DNA from: Dyadobacter sp. UC 10
GTDB taxonomy: Bacteria > Bacteroidota > Bacteroidia > Cytophagales > Spirosomataceae
Length of the DNA stretch: 64,000 nucleotides
Reading direction: 5' to 3'
Assembly (NCBI RefSeq): GCF_008369915.1
Contig: NZ_VSRN01000001.1
Location: forward strand, 4,150,501 to 4,214,500
Shown here: piece by piece, positions 47,195-55,507 of the stretch
Layout of the letters: the number at the start of each line of letters is the position of its first letter
Position numbering within the stretch: the first letter of the stretch is position 1
Program-made: the position numbers and the translations under genes
The notes under the pieces: generated by a model
The model's database searches: none
What the model was told of the DNA's origin: nothing
What the model saw: only the letters and a program-made list of their open reading frames with translations

Positions 47195-47542
47195 TCAAAC
47201 AGTATAGTTATTGGTAAGCTTTATTTTGAAGTTGTTTGCGTCTTTCAATACATATGCATTATTCTGCGAAATATTTATGTGCTCGGCAGTTATGGTGATT
47301 TCAAATTCCTCGGTTAGTGCAGGAGTTGTTGCAGACGTACCAATCGAAAACTTAATAGGATTAAATTTTGGAGCAACTGCGAAATCAGAATGACCGGCGG
47401 TAATTAATAATAGGCCGCGTAAAAAAGTAAATGTTTGTTTATTGAAAATACAAGTTAAGAGAGACTCTATGATATTAACAATCCTTGAAGCTGGATTTTT
47501 ATCGTCGAGGTTTTGCGACAATGTACGATAAATAATTCTCAC
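47195..47542 (-). pseudogene. possible remnant of a surface or secreted protein domain
   Basis: A 115-codon open frame. The N-terminal half looks random. The second half (FSIGTSATTPALTEEFEITI, TAEHINISQNNAYVLKDANN) reads like one beta-sandwich domain of a cell-surface protein, without signal peptide or sorting domain. It lies upstream of the T9SS cargo on the same strand. I think it is a decayed piece rather than a working gene; a short real protein is possible. Confidence 0.3.
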
Positions 47543-47683
47543 CTAACAATGACATTAATCAACCTGTTTTTTGTCGGATAAAACTAACTTGGCGGCTTGA
47601 CTTTGAGAGAGTGTCGGGATTCCAGTCTGCCTCCGTCCTATTTTAATCCCAGAAGAAACAAAGACGTACGATTTTCAAGCCGC

Positions 47684-47721
47684 ATAAAAACAAGAGGCTG
47701 CCTCTTTGCAGAAGCAGCCTC
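47684..47721 (-). terminator. intrinsic terminator of the ferritin gene
   Basis: GAGGCTGC (47694-47701) pairs with GCAGCCTC (47714-47721). On the minus strand the hairpin is followed by TTGTTTTTAT. It lies 22 nt after the ferritin stop. Confidence 0.85.
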
Positions 47722-47743
47722 AGACTGATAATTTCTAATCTTT

Positions 47744-48268
47744 TTAATCTTCGTGTCCGATTTTACCAACTGCTTTGTCGATAAAATACTGGCCTGTACC
47801 TTCCTCGCCGATCACATCGAAAAGTTCAAGGGCATGACGAGCATTGTCTTCCTCTTCTGTCTGCTCTTTTACAAACCACTGAAGGAAGTTTTCAGTTGCA
47901 TAATCTTCTTCTTTGCGGCTTTGCGTTACAATGCGGTTGATAGATTGCGTAACCGCGATTTCGCTTTGTAAGGCTGCTTCAAAGACACTTTTAAAAGTAG
48001 GATATTCTTGTCTTACAGCTGATACTTCGGGAGAAATTGCGTTTCCGCCTACAAACATCAGGTAATTGAAGATCTTCACCATGTGTTCTCTTTCTTCCTC
48101 AGACTGCTTCATAAAATATTTAGCGCTGTATCTGAATCCGTTGCGATCGCACCATGCAGCCATTGCCATATACTTGGCAGAAGCTTCGGCTTCCATCTTA
48201 ACCTGGTTGTTTAAAAGTATCTCTATTTCCTCTTTCAGGGAAGTCCGTTGTCTCAATAAATCTCTCAT
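47744..48268 (-). CDS. ftnA: ferritin
   Basis: A 174-aa non-haem ferritin that oxidises Fe(II) and stores it as mineral in a 24-mer. EAEASAKYMAMAAWCDRNGF, KQSEEEREHMVKIFNYL, EIAVTQSINRIVTQSRKEED and FLQWFVKEQTEEEDNARHAL supply the four helices and ferroxidase Glu/His. The ATG at 48268 gives the family start MRDLLRQRTSLKEEIEILLN. A Bacteroidota-type promoter lies just upstream, and a terminator follows, so it is monocistronic. Confidence 0.95.
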   Translation of the reverse strand: MRDLLRQRTSLKEEIEILLNNQVKMEAEASAKYMAMAAWCDRNGFRYSAKYFMKQSEEEREHMVKIFNYLMFVGGNAISPEVSAVRQEYPTFKSVFEAALQSEIAVTQSINRIVTQSRKEEDYATENFLQWFVKEQTEEEDNARHALELFDVIGEEGTGQYFIDKAVGKIGHED

Positions 48269-48300
48269 GGTTTACTTTCAGTTATTTGTTATTACAAGTA

Positions 48301-48331
48301 CAAATATCATGCGAAAGTTCATCAATCCAAA
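48301..48331 (-). promoter_or_regulatory. candidate promoter of ferritin
   Basis: On the minus strand a TTTG -33 box (48328-48331) and GATATTTG (48301-48308, one mismatch to TAnnTTTG) are 19 nt apart. The ATG follows 32 nt after the -7 box. Confidence 0.45.
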
Positions 48332-48378
48332 TCGAATTTGATATTTGGAATTGGTCTAAGATGATAAGAATGAGCTAT

Positions 48379-48735
48379 TTAGACTGATTCTGTTTCTAAA
48401 AAGAGTAGTTGGTGGAGGAGTGAATTGAGCTCGATCGCGAAGTGCGTACCATTCACCAGCTCACGCAATTGGATAAGTTCGCAAAGCGTCAGTTTGTGGT
48501 AAATGTTCAGTTGCGGAGCCTCAACAAACTCGTAGTCAGATTCGTCGGAGAGATCAAAAATTTTGCTTCTAATGTCTATGCTGTTGATAAACCGGCGAAA
48601 TGCAAGAAAATCGCGGAGTTTAAAAGAAGCTTGAATTTCGCCGAAATGAAGTTGGATTCTGGAAGTAAGATCACATTGTACGCAAAAGCCTTTCGCAGTA
48701 CTGAACAATTCATTGGGGGTATTCACTGACAGCAA
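48379..48735 (-). CDS. conserved small protein, unknown function
   Basis: A 118-aa protein that I do not recognise with confidence. It has no signal peptide or membrane segment. KGFCVQCDLTSRIQLHFGEI holds a CxxC, and the remainder is helical with alternating charged and leucine-rich stretches (KLTLCELIQLRELVNGTHFA). A very good promoter lies upstream, which argues for a real gene. It lies upstream of the ferritin gene on the same strand; a link to metal handling is only a guess. Confidence 0.6.
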   Translation of the reverse strand: MLSVNTPNELFSTAKGFCVQCDLTSRIQLHFGEIQASFKLRDFLAFRRFINSIDIRSKIFDLSDESDYEFVEAPQLNIYHKLTLCELIQLRELVNGTHFAIELNSLLHQLLFLETESV

Positions 48736-48761
48736 AGTATTTGATCGTGGAAATTGTTACA

Positions 48762-48793
48762 CAAATATAAGATCAAACTTCGTGTCAAACAAG
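48762..48793 (-). promoter_or_regulatory. near-consensus Bacteroidota promoter
   Basis: On the minus strand CTTG (48790-48793), 20 nt, then TATATTTG (48762-48769), an exact TAnnTTTG. It is about 27 nt before the ATG at 48735. Confidence 0.6.
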
Positions 48794-48844
48794 ATTATTT
48801 GTAAACAATCTAATTAAATACCCCCAAAAGGAACCTGACCAATT

Positions 48845-50518
48845 TTACTTCTCCGCCGCTTTCGCCCAGTTGTCTCTCAACGTAACCGTACGGTTGAAAA
48901 CCAATGCGCCGGGTTGGCTGTCGGGATCTTTCACGAAATAGCCTTTGCGCAGGAACTGGAAAGATTCACCTTCCTGGGCATCAATTAAAGCGGGTTCGGC
49001 GTAACCTGTGACGATATGCAAAGATTCCGGGTTGATGTAGTCTTTGAAATCACCTTCCTCGGAAGAAACATCCTCAACTGAAAACAAACGGTCATACAAC
49101 CTGATCTCGGTCGGGACAGCATGCGACGCGGATACCCAGTGCAAAGTACCTTTTACATTAATGCCGGTCGTATCGTGACCACTTTTGCTATTCTCAATAT
49201 AGCTGCAATGCACCTCAGTGATCTCGCCGTTCTCGTCTTTTACAAAATCGTCACATTGAATAATGTAGGCACTTTTCAAACGGACCATTTTGCCAGGGGC
49301 AAGGCGGAAATACTTTTTGGAAGGATTTTCCATAAAATCCTCTTTCTCAATATATATCTCCCTCGTAAACGGAATTTCCCTATCTCCTGTGGAAACGTCC
49401 TCCGGATTATTTTCGCTATGGCAGATCTCTGTTTCGCCTTCCGGAAAGTTAGTGATGACGACTTTCAGAGGGTCCAGCACAACCATTCTGCGCAATGCTT
49501 TTTTATTCAAATCTTCCCGCACACAAAATTCCAGCAGACCCACATCGATCATATTTTCACGACGCGCCACGCCGATCCGGTCGCAGAAGTCGCGGATACT
49601 CTCAGGCGTGAAGCCTCGGCGACGCAAGCCGCTGATCGTTGGCATTCTCGGATCATCCCAGCCGCTAACATGTTTTTCCTGAACAAGTTGCAGAAGCTTT
49701 CGCTTACTGGTAACGGTGTAGTTGAGGTTCCGGCGCGCGAATTCGTACTGATGTGAAGGGTATATACTCAATTGTCCGATCAGCCAGTCATACAATTCCC
49801 TGTGGGGTGCAAATTCGAGCGTACAAATAGAATGTGTTACTGTTTCTATTGAATCGCTTTGACCGTGCGCGAAGTCGTACATGGGATAAATGCACCATTT
49901 ATCGCCTGTCCGGTGGTGTTTGGCGTGTTTGATCCGGTATAATATGGGGTCTCGCATGAGCATATTGATGTGCGCCATGTCTATTTTCGCACGAAGCGTG
50001 CGGCTGCCGTCAGGGAAGTCGCCGTTTTTCATTTGTTCGAAAAGTGCAAGATTTTCCTCAACGCTGCGGTCACGGTAAGGACTGTTTTTGCCGGGTTCGA
50101 TCGGCGTCCCTTTCAGCGCAGCGATTTCCTCAGATGTAGAATCGTCCACATAAGCCAGGCCTTTCCTGATCAGAGAAGTCGCAAAATCATACAAAGTATC
50201 GAAATAATCGGAAGCGTATAGCTCGTTTTCCCACTCGAATCCCATCCACCGAATGTCTCTCTTGATGCTTTCAACATACTCAGTATCTTCCGTTACCGGG
50301 TTGGTATCGTCAAAACGCAGGTTGGTATAGCCGGGAAATTTGTTGGTTAATCCAAAGTTGAGGCAAATACTCGAAGCATGCCCTATGTGCAGGTACCCAT
50401 TAGGTTCCGGCGGGAAACGGGTTATGATCTGGGTATATTTTCCTGCTTGTAAATCAGCCTCTACGATCTCCTCAATAAAATTCAGGCTTTTCTCTTCCTT
50501 TTTATCTTCCGTAATCAT
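48845..50518 (-). CDS. glnS: glutaminyl-tRNA synthetase
   Basis: A 557-aa class I aminoacyl-tRNA synthetase charging tRNA-Gln. TRFPPEPNGYLHIGHASSIC carries the HIGH motif, NLRFDDTNP and RFA-type CTLEFAPHRELYDWLIGQL follow, and TSKRKLLQLV stands for KMSKS. The DDPRMPTISGLRRRGFTPES segment and the C-terminal beta-barrel (to VFNRTVTLRDNWAK) distinguish GlnRS from GluRS. Presence means that Gln-tRNA can be made directly. It is divergent from truA at 50624. Confidence 0.96.
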   Translation of the reverse strand: MITEDKKEEKSLNFIEEIVEADLQAGKYTQIITRFPPEPNGYLHIGHASSICLNFGLTNKFPGYTNLRFDDTNPVTEDTEYVESIKRDIRWMGFEWENELYASDYFDTLYDFATSLIRKGLAYVDDSTSEEIAALKGTPIEPGKNSPYRDRSVEENLALFEQMKNGDFPDGSRTLRAKIDMAHINMLMRDPILYRIKHAKHHRTGDKWCIYPMYDFAHGQSDSIETVTHSICTLEFAPHRELYDWLIGQLSIYPSHQYEFARRNLNYTVTSKRKLLQLVQEKHVSGWDDPRMPTISGLRRRGFTPESIRDFCDRIGVARRENMIDVGLLEFCVREDLNKKALRRMVVLDPLKVVITNFPEGETEICHSENNPEDVSTGDREIPFTREIYIEKEDFMENPSKKYFRLAPGKMVRLKSAYIIQCDDFVKDENGEITEVHCSYIENSKSGHDTTGINVKGTLHWVSASHAVPTEIRLYDRLFSVEDVSSEEGDFKDYINPESLHIVTGYAEPALIDAQEGESFQFLRKGYFVKDPDSQPGALVFNRTVTLRDNWAKAAEK

Positions 50519-50623
50519 ACAATAATGAAATTATCCAATTCTCAAAGTTAACCTTCTTCCCAACAAATTCCGCAATTCGGAATGTAAATCGCAAATCTCT
50601 GCCGTTTGCCTTACTTTTGCATT

Positions 50624-51376
50624 ATGCGCTATTTTCTCGAATTTTCTTATCTCGGAACAGCTTATAATGGCTGGCAAAAGCAAAATAACGCGCTCGGCGT
50701 TCAACAGGTACTCGAAGAAGCCCTCGCGAAACTCCTGCGTACAGTTGTTGAGCTGACCGGCAGCAGCCGCACGGATACCGGCGTACATGCAGAACAACAA
50801 TTCGCGCATTTTGATTTGAATAATCCCATTACCGACTTCGATTTATTCATTTATAAACTAAATGGGCTGATCCCGAGAGATATTGCTGTCAGGAATTTGT
50901 ATCTGGTGGAAGATGAACTCAATTCCCGGTTTGCTGCGACTTACCGTAAATATGAATACCGCATTACCAAACGGAAAAATCCATTTTTGTTCGGTCAATC
51001 TTGTTTGTTAAAAGCCGATCTGGATCTGCGGCTGATGAACGAAGCAGCAGGTCTGCTTTTGAAGTACAGTGATTTTGAAAGTTTCAGTAAGGTCCATACC
51101 AATGTCAATAATTTCAGATGTACGATCACAGAAGCGACCTGGACGGAAACGGAAGATATGCTCGTTTTTCATATTCAGGCAAACCGGTTTTTACGTGGAA
51201 TGGTACGGGCTGTCGTAGGTACTTTGCTGGAAGTCGGTAAAGGAAGAAAAACGGTAGCTGATTTCGAAAAGGTTATCATCTCAAAAAACAGAAAAAATGC
51301 CGGAGCGCAGGCCCCGGCAGAAGGTTTGTTTTTAACCAAGGTAGGTTATCCCGAATCTTTGCTGAGGAATCACTGA
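50624..51376 (+). CDS. truA: tRNA pseudouridine(38-40) synthase
   Basis: A 250-aa enzyme converting uridines 38-40 of the tRNA anticodon arm. Catalytic Asp51 is in ELTGSSRTDTGVHAEQQFA; YKYEYRI-like RKYEYRITKR and RFLRGMVRAVVGTLLEVGKG are the other family blocks. ATG 50624 starts MRYFLEFSYLGTAYNGWQKQ as in homologues; an upstream TTG/ATG at 50606 is less likely. Its 3' end overlaps the convergent aldehyde dehydrogenase by 7 nt. Confidence 0.95.
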   Translation: MRYFLEFSYLGTAYNGWQKQNNALGVQQVLEEALAKLLRTVVELTGSSRTDTGVHAEQQFAHFDLNNPITDFDLFIYKLNGLIPRDIAVRNLYLVEDELNSRFAATYRKYEYRITKRKNPFLFGQSCLLKADLDLRLMNEAAGLLLKYSDFESFSKVHTNVNNFRCTITEATWTETEDMLVFHIQANRFLRGMVRAVVGTLLEVGKGRKTVADFEKVIISKNRKNAGAQAPAEGLFLTKVGYPESLLRNH

Positions 51377-52965
51377 TCCAGTGTATCGTTGGTCAGAATG
51401 TTATTTACCAGTCTGCTTATTTTCAAAGGATTACTATTTTTTAGCTCTTCTGGTAAAAGTGAATCCGGCCAGTTCTGGAAAGATTGCGGGCGCACAAAAC
51501 GCAAGATGGAATGGCGGCCGACGGATGTAAACTTCGAATCTACAGTAGCCGGAAAAGGGCCTCCGTGGTGCATAGAGGGACATACTTCCACACCTGTGGG
51601 CACTCCGTTCATGATAAACCTGCCCGAAATTTTAGCCAGTTGCCGCAGCACCGCAGGGTAGGAGGCAGCCTCGGCTTCGTCCGCCATTAAAGTGGCGGTC
51701 AGTTGTCCTTTCAAATGTGAAACAGCATTCAAAAGTTCATCTGCGTTCTCACAAATGACCAGCAGCGAAAACGGACCGAAAACTTCTTCGTGCAGTTTTG
51801 GATTTGCTATAAAATCTGCTCCTGAAACCTCCGCTATGGAAGCTTGCGCCTCATTTCTACCTTCATTTTTATTTTCTGAAACAACAAGTTTTACCACGTT
51901 TGGTTGCCCGAGCGCTTCATCCCTGAGCCGGTAAAAGTTTTTGCAAATACCTGCGGTCAGCATGGTCGCCGATGCTGTACCGGCGATCCCTTTTTTATAT
52001 GATTCCTTGAAATCATCAATCCCTTCGGACCGGGTTATAAACACAAGTCCGGGATTGGTGCAAAACTGCCCTGCGCCCAGGCTGACCGAGCCTGCGATGG
52101 TTTTTCCAAGGTCTTCCGTGTGATCTTTAAGGTATTTCGGCAGTATAACTATTGGGTTTACGCTTCCCATTTCGGCAAAGACAGGAATGGGGTTTTCACG
52201 TTCCTGGGCTAGCTTATGAAGTGCCATTCCGCCTTTAAACGATCCCGTAAAGCCTACTGCGGCAGTTACAGGATGTTTCACTAAGGCAGTGCCTACTTCG
52301 AACCCTTCATCATAAAGCATGGAGAATACACCGTCAGGCATTCCTGTTCTTTTTGCCGCTGCAACGATTGCCTGGGCAGTCAGGTCGCTGACGCCCGGGT
52401 GCGCCGGATGCGCTTTCACGATCACCGGGTTTCCCGCTGCAAGCGCGGGGGCCACATCTACTCCTGCCACTGAATAGGCAAAAGGAAAATTGCTCGACCC
52501 GAACACGACAACTGGCCCGATCGGAACCAGCATTTTACGAATGTCCGGCTTGGGAACAGGTTCACGGAATGGCAGTGCCGTGTCAATAGAAGCCTCCACC
52601 CAGGAGCCTTCGCGGAGCAGTTCTGCAAATTGCGTAAGCTGGTTGATGGTCCGTGCACGTTCTCCCTGCAATCTGGCAGCTGGTAAGCCCGTTTCCCGAT
52701 TTGCCCTTTCAAGCAGCTCGTCCCCGATGGCCAGCATTTCTTCGGTGATCGCGATCAGGAAATCGGCCCGGCGGCTTGCTGGAATGCGTGCGTATTTCTC
52801 AAATGCGTTTTCAGCGAGCCGCATGGTCTGCGCTACTTCTTCTTCCGTGGCAGTGTAAAATTTCTCTGGAAGAAAAACATCTTTTTCCGGAACGTAAGAC
52901 TGAAAAGTGCGGTCGCTTTCAGCCGATAATGCGTAGCCGATATAATTTTTACCTTGAATAACCAT
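51370..52965 (-). CDS. NADP-dependent aldehyde dehydrogenase, ketoglutarate-semialdehyde type
   Basis: A 531-aa ALDH from ATG 52965 (a start at 53076 would add 37 poor residues). VGPVVVFGSSNFPFAYSVAG, PVIVKAHPAHPGVSDLTAQA and FTGSFKGGMALHKLAQERE, the general-base Glu in FAEMGSVNPIVI, and the catalytic Cys in GQFCTNPGLV are in place. This composition fits 2,5-dioxovalerate (alpha-ketoglutarate semialdehyde) dehydrogenases, which end sugar-acid or hydroxyproline breakdown. Other pathway genes are absent, so the substrate is inferred from the family. Confidence 0.87.
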   Translation of the reverse strand: MVIQGKNYIGYALSAESDRTFQSYVPEKDVFLPEKFYTATEEEVAQTMRLAENAFEKYARIPASRRADFLIAITEEMLAIGDELLERANRETGLPAARLQGERARTINQLTQFAELLREGSWVEASIDTALPFREPVPKPDIRKMLVPIGPVVVFGSSNFPFAYSVAGVDVAPALAAGNPVIVKAHPAHPGVSDLTAQAIVAAAKRTGMPDGVFSMLYDEGFEVGTALVKHPVTAAVGFTGSFKGGMALHKLAQERENPIPVFAEMGSVNPIVILPKYLKDHTEDLGKTIAGSVSLGAGQFCTNPGLVFITRSEGIDDFKESYKKGIAGTASATMLTAGICKNFYRLRDEALGQPNVVKLVVSENKNEGRNEAQASIAEVSGADFIANPKLHEEVFGPFSLLVICENADELLNAVSHLKGQLTATLMADEAEAASYPAVLRQLAKISGRFIMNGVPTGVEVCPSMHHGGPFPATVDSKFTSVGRHSILRFVRPQSFQNWPDSLLPEELKNSNPLKISRLVNNILTNDTLDQ

Positions 52966-53000
52966 TTGAAAAGCTTTGATTGATATATCCCTCAAACAAA

Positions 53001-53030
53001 AAAATGTGCAAATCCCGGACTTGCACATTT
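53001..53030 (-). terminator. intrinsic terminator of moxR
   Basis: AAATGTGCAA (53002-53011) pairs with TTGCACATTT (53021-53030); on the minus strand seven or eight U follow. It lies 21 nt after the stop at 53051. Confidence 0.85.
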
Positions 53031-53050
53031 TATACTTAGTATTTAATATT

Positions 53051-54013
53051 TTAGACCAGTCTGCCGATAATATCATCGACAGAAATTCCTTCCGCTTCGG
53101 CTTTGAAATTACGGATAATACGGTGGCGGAGTACAGGTAACGCTACCGCTTTAACATCTTCAATATCAGGCGAGTACTTTCCTGATAACAATGCATTGCA
53201 TTTCGCCGCCAATATCAATGCCTGAGAAGCCCTCGGACCTGCGCCCCATTCGAGATAGTCGTTTGTGTCTTTTACAGCTAATCCTGCTACCGGCCTTGTT
53301 TTATGAACCAGTTTAACAGCGTATTCAATCACGTGATCGGTGACCGGTACGCGGCGTACCAAATGCTGAAAATCCTTGATCTCCTCTGCACTGATCACTT
53401 TTTGAACCTCGTAACGATTATCGCTGGTCGTGTTTTTCACAATGTTGACTTCCTCTGCATATGAAGGATAATCGAGCTGGATCATGAACATGAACCGGTC
53501 GAGCTGAGCCTCTGGCAGGGGATAAGTGCCTTCCTGCTCAATCGGGTTTTGGGTAGCCAGCACAAAAAACGGTCTGTCCAGCGAGTGTTTTGCTCCCGCG
53601 ATCGTCACCGAATATTCCTGCATTGCTTCCAGCAGCGCTGATTGGGTCTTGGGAGGCGTCCTGTTGATTTCATCGGCAAGGATAATATTTGCGAAAACAG
53701 GCCCTTTAATGAATTTAAAATTTCTGTTCTGATCGAGCGTTTCTGATCCCAGAATATCAGAAGGCATTAAATCGGGCGTAAACTGGATACGGTTGAAATT
53801 AAGGTCCAGTGATGAAGCGATGGTCTGGATCAGCAAGGTTTTTGCCAGCCCCGGAACACCCACCAGCAGGCAATGTCCCTGGCAGAATATGGCGGTAAGC
53901 AGCTTTTTAACAACCTCGTCCTGACCAATAATCACATTACCAATCTCACTGCGGATCTTTTCGTAAGCTACTTTCATAGCTTCGGCAGCTTCTACGTCCG
54001 ATGAATACTTCAC
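53051..54013 (-). CDS. MoxR family AAA+ ATPase
   Basis: A 320-aa AAA+ ATPase. Walker A is GVPGLAKT, Walker B is IILADEINRTPPKTQSALLE, sensor 1 is FVLATQNPIEQEGTYPLPEA, and the lid holds RASQALILAAKC. MoxR proteins act with von Willebrand A-domain partners in cofactor insertion and envelope stress. The usual DUF58/VWA partners are not in the window. It lies 51 nt downstream of the SurA-like gene on the same strand. Confidence 0.93.
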   Translation of the reverse strand: MKYSSDVEAAEAMKVAYEKIRSEIGNVIIGQDEVVKKLLTAIFCQGHCLLVGVPGLAKTLLIQTIASSLDLNFNRIQFTPDLMPSDILGSETLDQNRNFKFIKGPVFANIILADEINRTPPKTQSALLEAMQEYSVTIAGAKHSLDRPFFVLATQNPIEQEGTYPLPEAQLDRFMFMIQLDYPSYAEEVNIVKNTTSDNRYEVQKVISAEEIKDFQHLVRRVPVTDHVIEYAVKLVHKTRPVAGLAVKDTNDYLEWGAGPRASQALILAAKCNALLSGKYSPDIEDVKAVALPVLRHRIIRNFKAEAEGISVDDIIGRLV

Positions 54014-54064
54014 AATATGGTGGGTTAGATTTAGGTTTCTGCTTTAAAGATGATTACATCAGCG

Positions 54065-55438
54065 CTAAATATCGTTACCGGTTGCTGCCAAACCAAGAAC
54101 CTGGCAATTTTTATACTCAGGCTCGATACTTATAAAAACGTCACCCTGTGCTTTTTTAAACCATTCTTCAAGCGCATTATTCCGCTTATTGCTTAACACG
54201 ATCTGTGCCAGCTTTTCATAATCGTCACGTAAGTTGGCGGTGTGTGGCTCGGATTTGCTTTTGTACCAAAGTATCCTCATCGCGCTGCTCCCGTCTTCAG
54301 TACGATAGGATATGGGCGGGCTCATTTCTCCTACTTTCATGGTATCAATCGCAAAATAAAGCGCAGGGTCCATGGAAGCATCAAGCGTAAGTTTTGACAA
54401 GCCAGTATTTCTGTCCTGGATCAAACCGCCCGATTCAGCCGTCATCTTATCATCTGAATTGTCCAAAGCTGCTTTCGCGAATTTCAGCGTATCAATTTCA
54501 ATTAATTTTTTCAAACTGTCCAGAGAGCGGGTCGCCTGGGACATATCCGTTCCCTTGTTATAATCGGGACGCAACAGAATGTGCCTGGCATGATATTCCG
54601 CACCGCGGGTTTCAACCAGCTTGATCAGGTGAAAACCGAACTGCGATTCGACAGGGTCGGACATTTCTCCTGGTTTCAGTGCGAGTGCGGTGCCTTCAAA
54701 TTCAGGTACCATGGCCCCTCTCTTGGCAAAACCCAGGTCGCCGCCATTTTTAGCAGAGCCAAGGTCTTCCGAGTAGATCTGCGCCAGTGTAGCGAAGTCC
54801 TCGCCTTTTTCGGCGCGCTGTTTCAGTTCTATCAGTTGCTGGCGTAGCTTGTCTTTTTGTTCGCGGGTAACCGTTCCGAGCTTGACAATATGACCTATCT
54901 CCACCTCCGAAGGAATGTAGGGTAAGCTGTCTTTGGGAATGGCATTGAAGAATTTGCGGACCTCACTCGGCGTGATTTTTACATTACCAGAAATGGTACG
55001 CTGCATTTTCTCGACGATCTTCTGATCTTTTACCTGCTGTCTCAACTCTGCTTTCAGGTTGTCGATGCTTTTTCCGTAAGCTTCGACGATATTCTTTTCA
55101 GAACCGAACCTTTGGACCATATAACCCATTTTGGCATCCAGCTCACCGTCTACTTCTTTGTCTTCCACCAAAACAGAATCTATCTCAGCTTTGGCCAGCA
55201 GCATTTTGTTGATGATCAGAGATTCGAGCAGCTGGCATTTTTCCGGGGCGGTTCTGCCCTCTGCCTTGTACTGGTTGTACATTTCTTCTAGCTCGGAATT
55301 CAAGATATAGTGGTTATCTACCCTTGCGATGATTTTATCGAGTGTCACACCTTGCTGGCCCTGTCCGTTGCTTTTCAGGCTGACAAACAGCGCTAGGATC
55401 ATCAGCAACTGGGCAGCAATCAATTTGTTTATTTTCAT
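54065..55438 (-). CDS. SurA-like periplasmic peptidyl-prolyl isomerase
   Basis: A 457-aa protein from ATG 55438 with a signal peptide (MKINKLIAAQLLMILALFVS). An N-terminal SurA_N-like chaperone region (VTLDKIIARVDNHYILNSEL to about 170) is followed by two parvulin-like domains (about 175-285: GDLGFAKRGAMVPEFEGTAL, FGFHLIKLV; about 290-420: HARHILLRPDYN, GGLIQDRNTG). The second is divergent. It should chaperone outer membrane proteins in the periplasm. It is 69 nt downstream of another parvulin gene, in one operon with moxR. Confidence 0.9.
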   Translation of the reverse strand: MKINKLIAAQLLMILALFVSLKSNGQGQQGVTLDKIIARVDNHYILNSELEEMYNQYKAEGRTAPEKCQLLESLIINKMLLAKAEIDSVLVEDKEVDGELDAKMGYMVQRFGSEKNIVEAYGKSIDNLKAELRQQVKDQKIVEKMQRTISGNVKITPSEVRKFFNAIPKDSLPYIPSEVEIGHIVKLGTVTREQKDKLRQQLIELKQRAEKGEDFATLAQIYSEDLGSAKNGGDLGFAKRGAMVPEFEGTALALKPGEMSDPVESQFGFHLIKLVETRGAEYHARHILLRPDYNKGTDMSQATRSLDSLKKLIEIDTLKFAKAALDNSDDKMTAESGGLIQDRNTGLSKLTLDASMDPALYFAIDTMKVGEMSPPISYRTEDGSSAMRILWYKSKSEPHTANLRDDYEKLAQIVLSNKRNNALEEWFKKAQGDVFISIEPEYKNCQVLGLAATGNDI

Positions 55439-55507
55439 ATGATTATTAATTCCGATTTTAAACACCTGCGGGTTTCTCATTAAATATTTGACAATGCTAA
55501 AATACAC

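Larger units (their letters stand above)
47086..47743. other. gene-poor stretch with a possible gene remnant and a terminator
   Basis: This 658-nt AT-rich interval holds an uncertain 115-codon frame (47195-47542, minus) and the ferritin terminator at about 47684-47721. The part 47086-47194 shows nothing I can name. Confidence 0.5.
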
